From Athalassotoga sp964433875 (GTDB taxonomy: Bacteria > Thermotogota > Thermotogae > Mesoaciditogales > Mesoaciditogaceae): a stretch of DNA of 64,000 bases. The stretch covers positions 1-64,000 of the forward strand of contig CAYSSO010000004.1 of NCBI GenBank assembly GCA_964433875.1, given 5' to 3'. Made by a program: the position numbers and the translations under genes. The notes below the pieces were generated by a model. The model did not search any database, had not been told where the DNA came from, and worked only from the letters and a program-made list of their open reading frames with translations. Below, in pieces: positions 50,414-59,418 of this stretch (positions are counted from its first letter, which is position 1; the number at the start of each line of letters is the position of its first letter).

Positions 50414-50878
50414 ATGAAGCGTGAAGTTCCAGAAGATCTCTTGATGGCTTATTCTGCCTTTTCGAAGATCGTCTTTAAGAGTTTTGATTACTCCAAAACA
50501 AAACTCCCAAAGACATCTGCATCCATTCTTATCTTTATGAGAAGGCATTCCCAAAATCGTGCGCAGATGTCTGAAATAGAAAACAAATATGGATTCGTCA
50601 AAAGTACAATTACAGCGGCAACAGACGTGCTTGTCAGGGAAGGCTATGTTAAAAGATACAGAACTGATGAGGACAGAAGGGCTGTTTTCATAGAGTTAAC
50701 TGAAAAGGGAATGGAAAAGGCGGCCGAGATAGAAAAGAGTATGAAAGAATATGTCAATGAAAAATTGAGCGTACTTTCTGACGAACAATTTGAAAAACTT
50801 CTTGATGCCTTTTCAATAATAAAAGAAAGTGCCGAAATTTTAAAAAATTTCGAAATCAATAGTAAAAAGGAGGAATAA
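50414..50878 (+). CDS. MarR-family transcriptional regulator
   Basis: This 154-residue winged-helix repressor has the helix-turn-helix KYGFVKSTITAATDVLVREGYVKRY and the wing RTDEDRRAVFIELTEKG. MarR proteins usually repress neighbouring exporters and respond to ligands. GGAGGGTGAAAG precedes the ATG at 50414. The two genes after it encode an MBL-fold hydrolase and an EmrB-type exporter. It probably regulates this operon. No clear MarR site was found before it; a palindromic TAACAATTGTTA at 53056 is a possible related site. Confidence 0.88.
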   Translation: MKREVPEDLLMAYSAFSKIVFKSFDYSKTKLPKTSASILIFMRRHSQNRAQMSEIENKYGFVKSTITAATDVLVREGYVKRYRTDEDRRAVFIELTEKGMEKAAEIEKSMKEYVNEKLSVLSDEQFEKLLDAFSIIKESAEILKNFEINSKKEE

Positions 50879-50880
50879 TC

Positions 50881-51555
50881 GTGGAGATAACAAATGGCAT
50901 TCACCTTGTAGATGGTACAAATGCCAACGTTTACATCATTTTGGGAGATAATTTGACGGTGATAGATACAGGTATGCCCGGTCAGTTAAACAAAATCGTC
51001 GATTACGTAAAATCGATTGGCAAGAACCCTTCCGACATTTCAAAAATAGTTCTTACACACTGTCATGTTGATCATATAGGAAATGCCTATGAATTGAAAA
51101 AAATAACCGGTGCAATGCTGTACGTTCACGAAAAGGAAGCCCCGTACGTAGCCGGAAAAGAAAAACTTCCATCGCCCAAAGGATTTACAGGTGCCGCGAT
51201 GAAAGTCGCTTCCACATTCATGAAGGTGAAGTACGTTGAACCGGATTTCTTGATCAAAGAAGGAGACAATGTAGATGATCTTGTCGTTATTCACAATCCG
51301 GGCCATACGCCCGGTAGCATCTCGCTCTACAGCAAAGAAAGAAAGGTAATCTTTGTTGGAGACGAATTGAGATACATAGATGGAAAGATTCAAGGCCCTC
51401 CGGAACAATTCACACCGGATATGGATCTGGCGATAAGGTCTATGGAAAAACTCACAAAGATCGAGTACGATATCATGTTAAGCGGTCACGGAATGCCGCT
51501 AAAGACTAACGCATCGGAAAAGGTCAAAGAATTTTACAAAACGCTTAGAAGGTGA
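50881..51555 (+). CDS. MBL-fold metallohydrolase
   Basis: This 224-residue metallo-beta-lactamase-fold protein carries the metal motif VLTHCHVDHIGNAYEL (HxHxDH) and further ligands HNPGHTPGS, FVGDEL and LSGHG. The layout fits glyoxalase-II-like or general hydrolases. The substrate cannot be assigned. The GTG start lies behind AGGAGGAATAATC; it is 2 bases after the marR stop, so the two are coupled. The exporter gene follows after 4 bases. Confidence 0.85.
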   Translation: MEITNGIHLVDGTNANVYIILGDNLTVIDTGMPGQLNKIVDYVKSIGKNPSDISKIVLTHCHVDHIGNAYELKKITGAMLYVHEKEAPYVAGKEKLPSPKGFTGAAMKVASTFMKVKYVEPDFLIKEGDNVDDLVVIHNPGHTPGSISLYSKERKVIFVGDELRYIDGKIQGPPEQFTPDMDLAIRSMEKLTKIEYDIMLSGHGMPLKTNASEKVKEFYKTLRR

Positions 51556-51559
51556 TAGA

Positions 51560-53020
51560 ATGAAAATTCAGTATAAATGGCTTGCTCTTTCGGCCACAAG
51601 TCTTGGCCTTTTGCTTGGCATTATGACGGGAACTGCGCTTTTGATAGCCCTTCCCAACATTGCCGAGGGTCTTAACGCCCCAATGATAATAATAATATGG
51701 GTTTTGATGAGTTATATGTTGTCGACAACAGTCCTTGTTCCTTCGATTGGGCGTGTTGCGGATATGATAGGAAGAAAAAGATTGTTCGTGCTTGGCGCCG
51801 CGATTTTTACCATCGCATCGCTTTTTGCCGGTCTTTCTCAGAGCGGTATCGAACTTCTTATAATGAGAATTATTCAATCTGTTGGTGGATCGTTGATGAT
51901 GGCAAACAGTACGGCAATAGTTACAGACGCCTTCCCACGGGGAGAACTCGGAATGGCGCTTGGGATAAACGGAATGGTCCTTGCGGTTGGCTCCGCTTTT
52001 GGTCCAATAATAGGAGGATTGCTGACTACGGCCATCGGATGGAGATGGATCTTTTACATGAATGTGCCATTTGGAGCGCTTGTAACGATATGGGCATGGA
52101 TTCAGATAAAGGACATAGCCCCAATACCTAAAGGAGAAAAGTTCGACTGGCTTGGTGCTGTATCTTTCACGTCAGGCATGTTCTTTTTACTTTACGCTTT
52201 AACCGATGGGGGCTTTGGTGGATGGACATCTCCGATTGTAATAACCTTCTTTATTCTCTCGGCTATCCTTATACCTTTGTTTGTTTACATAGAGTCCAAA
52301 GTAAAGTACCCGATGCTGGATCTGAAACTTTTTAAGACAAGGGTACAGGTATTTGCGTACAGTTCCAATTTGATGAATGGAATTGCAAGAGGAGCCTTAA
52401 TGTTTTTGCTAATCTTTTACCTCCTCGGCATCAAGAACATGGATCCATTTACCGCGAGTATTTATCTGATACCATTTGCCGTTGCCATGATGGTGATGGC
52501 GCCCATAAGTGGAAGACTTTCTGATAAATATGGATCGAGAATATTAAGCACTCTTGGGCTTTTGGTAACCGGCATCGGTCTTCTTGGATTTTCAATCTTT
52601 ACAAGGGTTGATATGTCAATTGCAGAAATTATAATATGGGGAAGTGTTGTGGGATTTGGATCGGGTATGTTTAACTCCCCAAATACGAATACGATAATGA
52701 GTATGGTACCTCCAGAGAGAAGAGGCATAGCGGCCGGCACAAGAACAATGATGAACAATGCAGGTTCTCTTGTAAGCATTGCAATGGCTTTCGCGATTCT
52801 TTCTTCGGGACTTACTCCTCAAGCAATGGATGCGCTCTTCATAGGCGCGCAGATTGGAGGAAAGGGTATATTTGTCGATACTTTCATCTCTGATTTGCGT
52901 CTTGCATTTCTCATATCTTTCATAATAAGCATTGGCGCAGCCATTATCTCTTACATGAGAGGGCCTACCCCGGTCTGGAAAGATTCAACTTCATCTCTGT
53001 CGAGAGAAAAGGTAAAATGA
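51560..53020 (+). CDS. EmrB/QacA-family (DHA2) multidrug exporter
   Basis: This 486-residue MFS protein has about 14 helices, as in DHA2 proton-coupled drug exporters. The motif after helix 2 is PSIGRVADMIGRKRLFVLG, and the antiporter motif C appears as INGMVLAVGSAFGPIIGGLL. FNSPNTNTIMSMVPPERRGIAAG is the usual second-half signature. It is the last gene of the MarR operon, so the three genes likely sense, modify and export a toxic compound; the substrate is unknown. Confidence 0.92.
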   Translation: MKIQYKWLALSATSLGLLLGIMTGTALLIALPNIAEGLNAPMIIIIWVLMSYMLSTTVLVPSIGRVADMIGRKRLFVLGAAIFTIASLFAGLSQSGIELLIMRIIQSVGGSLMMANSTAIVTDAFPRGELGMALGINGMVLAVGSAFGPIIGGLLTTAIGWRWIFYMNVPFGALVTIWAWIQIKDIAPIPKGEKFDWLGAVSFTSGMFFLLYALTDGGFGGWTSPIVITFFILSAILIPLFVYIESKVKYPMLDLKLFKTRVQVFAYSSNLMNGIARGALMFLLIFYLLGIKNMDPFTASIYLIPFAVAMMVMAPISGRLSDKYGSRILSTLGLLVTGIGLLGFSIFTRVDMSIAEIIIWGSVVGFGSGMFNSPNTNTIMSMVPPERRGIAAGTRTMMNNAGSLVSIAMAFAILSSGLTPQAMDALFIGAQIGGKGIFVDTFISDLRLAFLISFIISIGAAIISYMRGPTPVWKDSTSSLSREKVK

Positions 53021-53055
53021 GATAAAATGTCTCTAACTTTACTTTGAATCATCGC

Positions 53056-53067
53056 TAACAATTGTTA
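53056..53067. promoter_or_regulatory. Palindrome TAACAATTGTTA, possible MarR-type operator
   Basis: This 12-base perfect palindrome is flanked by CGC on the left and AATAGCG on the right. It is AT-rich like many MarR-family operators and lies 35 bases after the exporter gene and 226 bases before the next MFS start. Binding is only inferred. Confidence 0.35.
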
Positions 53068-53078
53068 ATAGCGAATAT

Positions 53079-53099
53079 TTGTGGCCCGTAGCACGTAGA
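53079..53099 (+). repeat. Degenerate 7-base tandem repeat, three units
   Basis: Three units read TTGTGGC, CCGTAGC, ACGTAGA. TTGTGGC is identical to a unit in the repeat at 25536-25570. Confidence 0.5.
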
Positions 53100-53100
53100 A

Positions 53101-53205
53101 AAGAGATTGGGGATCAGAGGTTAGGGAAATTCGTGACGCTAAGGCGATCTTCAGAAATTCTTCACTGATCGGGGCATACTGGCCTCTGTGAAACCTTAAT
53201 CTCTT
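53101..53205 (+). other. Possible structured leader before an MFS gene
   Basis: This part of the intergenic region is less AT-rich than the remainder. AAGAGATT (53101-53108) pairs perfectly with AATCTCTT (53198-53205), and CAGAGG (53115-53120) pairs inside it with CCTCTG (53183-53188). Nested arms suggest a folded RNA of about 105 bases. I do not recognise a riboswitch class. No gene was seen in 53021-53293. Confidence 0.35.
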
Positions 53206-53293
53206 ACATGCTATAAGGTATCCTGGGATTTATTGTTAGATCTATGATTCGGTTAAATTTTATTGTCTTGTTTATGTACGTTTTGGAGTGATT

Positions 53294-54475
53294 ATGAAAA
53301 AATGGCTGAATAGGAATCTCTCATTGCTTATTGTAAGCAGATTTTTAAGAAGTGTTGCCCAGGCATCATTGACGATCATCGTCCCTATATATCTTTCAAA
53401 ATTGGGCTTTTCCGGCATCCAAATAGGATTAGCCTTCACTTTATCAGTTATTGTCGGTATGATCTTCTCAATAGGCGTTGGGTTCTTTGCCGATAAACAT
53501 GGAAGAAAACTCGTTATCCTCGTCATGACCATTATAAACGCGATAAGCGTAGCTGGCTTTTTCTTTACAACAAATTTTTTGCCTTTGATCTTTTTCGTAT
53601 CTATAGGCACCATAAGAGGCGGAGGAGGTGGCGGTGCTGCTGGCGCTGCCCAGCAGGCACTTATAGCGGAAAGTGCCGATTCAAAATTTCGGAATAATGT
53701 CTTTGGAATATTTTCATTCTTTGGAGCGTTAGGAAGTACGATCGGATATGGTCTTACGGCATTTCTTCCATACATTTCGAATATCTTTAAAGATGGATGG
53801 CGCAGTGAATATCTGTTTTTAATGGGGATCGCATTTCTCATCTACATTTCCACATTCTTTATAACGTTATTCGTTCATGAAGACAAAAACAGGCCAAGGC
53901 GTCAAAATGCTTTTAAATTCTCGTGGAAATTACTTGGAAAATTCTCTATCACGAATGCTGTAAATGGCCTTGGAACTGGATTTTTCAGCGGACCGATCCT
54001 TGTGTATTGGTTCTTTGCAAGGTACGGTGCCGGTCCGGAATTAATAAGCGTAATTTACGTCTTTTCTAATATTGCACGGGCCATTTCTTCTGTACTCTCT
54101 GCTCGCCTTGCGAATTTTTTTGGCACCGTTAAAACCATAGTTGGGGTAAGGATAATTGGCGCAATAGCCCTTGTATTTATGGCTTTAATGCCAACATTTT
54201 TACTTGCGGGTATCTTTTACCTTTTGAGAATGTTTTTCGTTTCTGCCGGCATACCTCTTAGGCAATCATTCACAATGGGACAGGCGAAAGAGGAAGAAAG
54301 AGCCTCAATAGCGGCGCTTAGCAACTTGCCACAACAGATAACTTCTTCAATTGGCCCTGCCGCAAGCGGATACTTTATGGATTATTCAATGATGGAAATG
54401 CCTATATTCATTGCCGCGATTTTCCAATTTGCCAATGCAGCGCTTTACTGGCATTTTTTCAAAAATTCAGAATAA
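53294..54475 (+). CDS. MFS transporter
   Basis: This 393-residue protein has 12 hydrophobic segments. The MFS motif after helix 2 is GVGFFADKHGRKLVILV. A glycine-rich IRGGGGGGAAGAAQQALIAESAD loop marks the fifth helix, and RQSFTMGQAKEEERASIAAL lies in the second half. No family specificity was recognised. The start at the ATG (53294) follows TTGGAGTG; a GTG two codons earlier is less likely. The upstream region is about 270 bases and may carry a structured leader. It is separated from the flagellar operon by 76 bases. Confidence 0.85.
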   Translation: MKKWLNRNLSLLIVSRFLRSVAQASLTIIVPIYLSKLGFSGIQIGLAFTLSVIVGMIFSIGVGFFADKHGRKLVILVMTIINAISVAGFFFTTNFLPLIFFVSIGTIRGGGGGGAAGAAQQALIAESADSKFRNNVFGIFSFFGALGSTIGYGLTAFLPYISNIFKDGWRSEYLFLMGIAFLIYISTFFITLFVHEDKNRPRRQNAFKFSWKLLGKFSITNAVNGLGTGFFSGPILVYWFFARYGAGPELISVIYVFSNIARAISSVLSARLANFFGTVKTIVGVRIIGAIALVFMALMPTFLLAGIFYLLRMFFVSAGIPLRQSFTMGQAKEEERASIAALSNLPQQITSSIGPAASGYFMDYSMMEMPIFIAAIFQFANAALYWHFFKNSE

Positions 54476-54551
54476 ATTTTGGAGACTGAAAAATTTGAAT
54501 CTTTAGGATATTTCACCTATGAGATTGAATTATATTTCAGGAGGGAAATGG

Positions 54552-55196
54552 ATGGCCAAAAAACGCGGGCTTTTGATTTTTTGGGTTTTCCTTATCATTT
54601 TTACATTTCTTATACTTTCAGTCGGGATAAATTATTTCTATTTCGAGATGAACAAACTTCAGATGTACGGAGTTACTCCTTTTGTAGATGTTAAAAGTTA
54701 TGCCGCCTCGATACTTAAGATGGTTCCATTTATTGGAAATAGCGTAAAGTATGAACCTTTGAGAGTCATTCCGTACCAGACTCTTTTAGAGTCAAGGATA
54801 AACGCGTTTCAAAATGTTTTAAACACGCAAGAGGCTTCTTTGGAGGCGAAAGAGATCCAGATCGCAAAAACTCAAGTTCAATTGGCATCATTGCAGGCCT
54901 CTCTTAAGGCTTCTCAAATCGCCTTCGAAAGACAGGTTCAGCAATTCAACGCGCAGGTTGCGGAATACCAAAGTTATCAAAAGAGAATTCAGACACTCGA
55001 TCAATGGATAACAAACAGCAATCCATCACAAATTGGACGCATTATTGCGACTTCGAATCTACCGATCAATGTCATTGTAGATGCGATGGTAAACCTCTCT
55101 CCACAGGTTGCGGGATCTGTGCTTCAGTCCATTTCTCAATCGAACCCGGCCATGGCCTCGGCAATAATAGAAAATTTGACAAGGGTGACAAAATGA
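54552..55196 (+). CDS. YlxF/MotE-like flagellar protein
   Basis: This 214-residue protein has one N-terminal membrane helix (about 8-30), a periplasmic coiled coil (about 80-150, LESRINAFQNVLNTQEASLEAKEIQIAK onward) and a C-terminal domain. The end, NPSQIGRIIATSNLPINVIVDAMVNLSPQVAGSVLQSI, resembles the MgtE N-terminal/FliG-like MotE repeat. In Bacillus the YlxF gene lies before fliK and flgD, as here. MotE in rhizobia chaperones MotC. I use the ATG at 54552 after CAGGAGGGAAATGG. The stop overlaps fliK's start. Confidence 0.78.
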   Translation: MAKKRGLLIFWVFLIIFTFLILSVGINYFYFEMNKLQMYGVTPFVDVKSYAASILKMVPFIGNSVKYEPLRVIPYQTLLESRINAFQNVLNTQEASLEAKEIQIAKTQVQLASLQASLKASQIAFERQVQQFNAQVAEYQSYQKRIQTLDQWITNSNPSQIGRIIATSNLPINVIVDAMVNLSPQVAGSVLQSISQSNPAMASAIIENLTRVTK

Positions 55197-56776
55197 ATCC
55201 CGTAAGTATGGATGTCAATCGAATCGAAGATCATGCCGGAAAAAGCAAGAATTTGAAGGGGTCTATCTTTGAAATTCCTTTGGCATCTGATAAAGATAAA
55301 AAAGATAATGTCAAAGATAAGGCCGATATTCATTTACTTTCGATTTTATCTTCAGAGAATAAAATCAAAGAGAATGACGGATCACCAAAAGACACAGATT
55401 CTGGATCGAAAATCGGAAAAAGATCGGAAAAAGATAAGAACAATTCTGACAAAGATCGGCAAAAATTAAATAAAGATACCACCGAGGTACCTTTGGCTAA
55501 TTACTTCATTTCAAAAGAACCATCTCAAATTGCAGTTCCAAATTCAGAAGATAAAATCCAAAGTATCAAGGATCCAAAAAAAGTTAAAGATCCTCAAGAA
55601 ATTGAGAAGGATAAAATGCCAGACAATCATAAAGAGGTTAGGGTTCCTCCTCTTACCAATGATTCAGGGATTGATCTCGATCAAATTGAAAATGTCAAAA
55701 ACAACGATGCTTTAGGAAAAAGCCCAACCATTGAATTTAAGCCCTTTCCTCAGATTAACTCGGACGTACAGGCGTCTTCAAAAGATGCAATTTCGTCCGA
55801 TAAAATCATCGATTCAGAAAAATTCTCATCGAAAAGTTCTCTTGATCCTTCCGTTAATTCTTTCCCAGTTCAGAAAACAAATTTAAAGAAAAACAACCAA
55901 ACAAAGACGAAAGATACCAAAGCACAGATAAATGAGGCCAGGTCACAGAATGAGGCCAAAACACAGATTTCTTCCAGAGTCTCTCAGGTGCAAATCAGAG
56001 ATGACAAAGCAAGAGATAGCGTCTCTACAGACGGTAATGATTCAAAGGTCCTTTCTTATCAAGACGTCCATTTTACTTCTTCTGATCCTTCAGACCGTTT
56101 AAACCTTAATTTGAAAAATTTTGTCACGGAAAACAAAAATGTCGATTCAAAGCAGGTCCAAATTCAAACTAACCTTTCAGACATGTCGAATTCTAACAAT
56201 GCGCCGGATCAGAAACTCTTCGATACCGTAAATGTAAAGATCCAAAACTTGGTCAAAGAAAATTTCACAGGCCAGAATTTCAAAATAGAAATCGACGGGA
56301 AAAAGGTGAATTACAATTTTAACGATGCGCGAATTTACGCATCATTGCCACAATCTTCAAGAGGGGAGAACTTCAAAGAAACAAATGTACCAGATAAAAG
56401 TGAGGGGCCCGTTTCAAAAATAACGGATTTTATCGTTAAATCTTTGAAGGAGCAAAAATTACCGGTTAGGGTCGAGATTCAACTTAATCCTCCTTCTTTG
56501 GGAAAGATTGAAATTTCTCTTACGGAGGATGGAGGAAAGACAACGTTGATAATCAATTCGGCGAATGATAAAACACAAGAAATGTTAAAAAACGCGATTC
56601 CAGTTATAGTTGACAGACTTTCCAATTTGAATTTCAACATCGTAAATGTACAGGTGAATGGCCAGGAATTGTATCAGAACAATTCAAACGGAGACAGCCA
56701 AAGGAAAGATGAAAGAGATAGAAAATCAAATCAGGAAAAGGAAAAATTCGGTGAACTGTTCAAAAAGGAGGTGTGA
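55193..56776 (+). CDS. fliK: Flagellar hook-length control protein FliK
   Basis: This 527-residue protein has a long, charged, low-complexity N-terminal region (about residues 1-400, rich in Lys, Asp, Ser) that acts as the molecular ruler in FliK. A conserved C-terminal domain follows, with LPVRVEIQLNPPSLGKIEISL, then LIINSANDKTQEMLKNAIPVIVDRLSNL. The C-terminal domain matches the flagellar hook-length domain (Flg_hook) well. The ATG at 55193 overlaps the upstream gene by ATGA; a longer frame from 55004 is a shadow of that gene. Confidence 0.88.
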   Translation: MNPVSMDVNRIEDHAGKSKNLKGSIFEIPLASDKDKKDNVKDKADIHLLSILSSENKIKENDGSPKDTDSGSKIGKRSEKDKNNSDKDRQKLNKDTTEVPLANYFISKEPSQIAVPNSEDKIQSIKDPKKVKDPQEIEKDKMPDNHKEVRVPPLTNDSGIDLDQIENVKNNDALGKSPTIEFKPFPQINSDVQASSKDAISSDKIIDSEKFSSKSSLDPSVNSFPVQKTNLKKNNQTKTKDTKAQINEARSQNEAKTQISSRVSQVQIRDDKARDSVSTDGNDSKVLSYQDVHFTSSDPSDRLNLNLKNFVTENKNVDSKQVQIQTNLSDMSNSNNAPDQKLFDTVNVKIQNLVKENFTGQNFKIEIDGKKVNYNFNDARIYASLPQSSRGENFKETNVPDKSEGPVSKITDFIVKSLKEQKLPVRVEIQLNPPSLGKIEISLTEDGGKTTLIINSANDKTQEMLKNAIPVIVDRLSNLNFNIVNVQVNGQELYQNNSNGDSQRKDERDRKSNQEKEKFGELFKKEV

Positions 56777-56778
56777 TT

Positions 56779-57483
56779 TTGTTAAGCGTAAATCAAATTA
56801 ATCCGACTATATCTGTTGGCAGCGTTAATACAACTCAAAACGTTAGCGGATCTTCAAACCAACTCGGAGAAAATGCCTTTTTAAAATTGCTCGTGACCCA
56901 ACTTCAAAATCAGGATCCTTTAAATCCGATGGATAACACTCAATTCGTCTCACAACTCGCTCAGTTTACGGCTCTTGAACAGACGACGAATCTCGCCAAA
57001 GCATTTACGAATTTTCAGAATAATTTCTCAAACTTCGTCCAGTTGCAGTCCGCGTCTTTGATAGGAAAGACCGTCTCAACCCAGAACAACACGGTCGACG
57101 TTATTGCCGGCCAGCCGGGCCAGATCGGCTTTAATCTTCCATCAGATGCTTACGTTACTCTCAAAATAACAGATTCAAATGGAAATACCGTAAACACCAT
57201 AAAAATCGGCCAGATGAGTGCCGGCATGCATACTTATCAATGGAATGGACTCAACTCAAATGGAATTCAGGTCCAGGATGGAACCTACAATTATCAGATA
57301 CAGGCTTTAGAATCAGATGGCACTCAGTTACTTCTTAGCGGCACAAATTCGGGAGTAGTTCAATCTGTTCAAATAGAAAACGGCCAGGTTTACGTGATCG
57401 TAAATGGAACGGCCTATCCAGTTTCTCAGATAACCCAAATTTCTTCAGGTAGCGCTACATCTAATACGGGAGTGATTTTATGA
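56779..57483 (+). CDS. flgD: Flagellar hook assembly protein FlgD
   Basis: This 234-residue hook cap protein has the FlgD motif LGENAFLKLLVTQLQNQDPLNPMDNTQFVSQLAQFTALEQTTNL near residues 30-75. A C-terminal Tudor/FlgD Ig-like half has TYQWNGLNSNGIQVQDGTYNYQI. The TTG at 56779 is the best start, since AAGGAGGT precedes it by a proper spacing; a GTG at 56773 overlaps the ribosome binding site. It overlaps flgE by 4 bases. Confidence 0.92.
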   Translation: MLSVNQINPTISVGSVNTTQNVSGSSNQLGENAFLKLLVTQLQNQDPLNPMDNTQFVSQLAQFTALEQTTNLAKAFTNFQNNFSNFVQLQSASLIGKTVSTQNNTVDVIAGQPGQIGFNLPSDAYVTLKITDSNGNTVNTIKIGQMSAGMHTYQWNGLNSNGIQVQDGTYNYQIQALESDGTQLLLSGTNSGVVQSVQIENGQVYVIVNGTAYPVSQITQISSGSATSNTGVIL

Positions 57484-59204
57484 GAGCACTTTACAGTGGA
57501 ATAAGTGGCCTTGAAGGCATGCAAACGGAGATGGATGTCATTGGAAATAACATCGCAAACTCCAATACAGTAGGATTTAAAGCATCTCGTGTTACTTTCT
57601 CGACGGCGCTTTCACAACTTTTGAGCGCGGCGAGAGCGCCACAGGGAAACCTCGGAGGTGTCAATCCCACCCAGGTTGGCCTTGGAACACAAATAGCATC
57701 GATAGATCAACTCATGACGCAGGGAAGTTTCCAAAATACCGGAAAGAGCACTGACCTTGCAATTCAAGGAGATGGTTTCTTTATAGTTAACAATGGAAAC
57801 GGAAATTATTACACAAGGGCCGGAAATTTCAGCCTCGATCAAAATGGAACACTTGTCCAGGCCGGTACGGGATACAAAGTACTCGGATGGGAATCGACCG
57901 TTAGTTCGACAGGACAGAGGTATGTGGATACAAATGCGCCTATCGCCCCGATTCAAATAAGCGCCAACACAACGATGAACGCGAAGGCAACATCGCAGAT
58001 GATCGTCGGCGGGAATTTAGATTCTTCGTCGGGTATCCAGCCAACTACCATAACCGTGACAGACAACAGCGGAAACCAATACACCGTCCAGTTTACCTTT
58101 TCTCCGCAAACGACTAATTTTAACCCATTTTCCACGTCGAGAGTTTACAACTGGACCGCAAAGATCGTTAATGGACCTAATGGATCCGTTGGAAAGACAA
58201 TATCTGGAAGTATAACCCTTGATCAGTACGGAAATGTGATAAGCGATTCGGCTAAGAATATTTACATCAGTAATTCAAATGGAACTTATTCTCTTTCGAC
58301 AACATCTGCAAGCACAACAAGCGGAGCCGCCATAACGCTTCCAACATCAGGGCCTATATCCTTTGCCGAGTCAGACAACACTGCAAATACAGTTACGGCA
58401 GGATACACAAATCCTGTCTATACGACCTCGACTCAAATATACGATTCTCTTGGAAATCCGTACACGATCTATATAGATTTTACCAACCTCGGAACTGTAA
58501 GCGGATCCGGCACATCAACTACTTGGGGTACCGGTACCAATACCGCGTGGGCATGGGATGCGAGGCTTGCAGATGGCACGCCGGTAAATCTTATAACCTC
58601 GAGTGGATCTGCAGTGACAGGAAGTAATTTTGGAATTCTCGAATTCAACTCTTCTGGCAGAATGGTTGGAAATTTTATCCTTAATAACGGTCAACTTACA
58701 AATGCAAATGCGCCGACCGGTGTATCCTTTACTCCTTCGGACGGAGCGGCTACGGTTAAATCCCAGATCGATTTTACCGCCGTAACGGACATGGCCGGTT
58801 CTTCTTCGGCGGCCATAACCCAGCAAAATGGAAATGCTCAGGGAACCTTACAATCTTTTGCCATAAATCAAAATGGACAGATAATAGGCACTTTCTCGAA
58901 TGGACTTACAGATACCCTCGGTCAGGTTGCTCTGGCGAATTTCAACAATCCGTCCGGCCTTAATGCAGTGGGAAATTCGCTCTATTCCGAATCTGCAAAC
59001 AGCGGTGTTCCTCAAATCGGAACGGCGGGCACAGGCGGGCGTGGTACCTTTATACCGGGTGCTCTCGAAATGTCAAATGTAGATCTTGCCCAGGAATTCA
59101 CCAATATGATAATTGCCGAGAGGAGTTTTGATGCGAATGCCCGTGTTATAACAACGGCAGACGCTATGCTATCTCAACTTGATAATTTAAAGCAGACGCC
59201 ATAA
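57480..59204 (+). CDS. flgE: Flagellar hook protein FlgE
   Basis: This 574-residue hook subunit is long for the family, with an enlarged Thr/Ser-rich middle. It starts with the flagellar rod/hook signature RALYSGISGLEGMQTEMDVIGNNIANSNTVGFK, and the C terminus ends with SNVDLAQEFTNMIIAERSFDANARVITTADAMLSQL. The central D2 region (from about 150 to 480) carries the extra length. The motifs GDGFFIVNNGNGNYYTRAGNFSLD fit FlgE/FlgF/FlgG; position after flgD supports FlgE. Confidence 0.93.
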   Translation: MRALYSGISGLEGMQTEMDVIGNNIANSNTVGFKASRVTFSTALSQLLSAARAPQGNLGGVNPTQVGLGTQIASIDQLMTQGSFQNTGKSTDLAIQGDGFFIVNNGNGNYYTRAGNFSLDQNGTLVQAGTGYKVLGWESTVSSTGQRYVDTNAPIAPIQISANTTMNAKATSQMIVGGNLDSSSGIQPTTITVTDNSGNQYTVQFTFSPQTTNFNPFSTSRVYNWTAKIVNGPNGSVGKTISGSITLDQYGNVISDSAKNIYISNSNGTYSLSTTSASTTSGAAITLPTSGPISFAESDNTANTVTAGYTNPVYTTSTQIYDSLGNPYTIYIDFTNLGTVSGSGTSTTWGTGTNTAWAWDARLADGTPVNLITSSGSAVTGSNFGILEFNSSGRMVGNFILNNGQLTNANAPTGVSFTPSDGAATVKSQIDFTAVTDMAGSSSAAITQQNGNAQGTLQSFAINQNGQIIGTFSNGLTDTLGQVALANFNNPSGLNAVGNSLYSESANSGVPQIGTAGTGGRGTFIPGALEMSNVDLAQEFTNMIIAERSFDANARVITTADAMLSQLDNLKQTP

Positions 59205-59205
59205 C

Positions 59206-59415
59206 ATGATAAATCTAACACATCTTAGCGGTGAAAGTTTTGTTTTGAATGCTGAATACATAGAAACTGTTGAGGCAAAACCCGATACAGTTATAACTCT
59301 CTTCAACGGGAAGAAGTACCTTGTTAAAGAACCCGTTGAAGAGGTTGTAAGGTTGGTGATAGAATACAAAAGAAAGATTGGAAGCATACTCGTTCTTCCG
59401 AAAGAAGGTGAATGA
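59206..59415 (+). CDS. flbD: Flagellar protein FlbD
   Basis: This 69-residue protein of the FlbD family shows its conserved layout: INLTHLSGESFVLNAEYIETVEAKPDTVITLFNGKKYLVKE. The gene commonly lies between flgE and motA, as here. Its biochemical role in the flagellum is unclear; it is not the transcription factor of the same name in Caulobacter. Confidence 0.88.
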   Translation: MINLTHLSGESFVLNAEYIETVEAKPDTVITLFNGKKYLVKEPVEEVVRLVIEYKRKIGSILVLPKEGE

Positions 59416-59418
59416 ATT

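Noticed and set aside
55004..55192. Extension of fliK upstream to 55004
   Set aside because: The extra 63 codons lie in another frame of the YlxF-like gene and are Cys/His-rich nonsense; the ATG at 55193 has the expected overlap.
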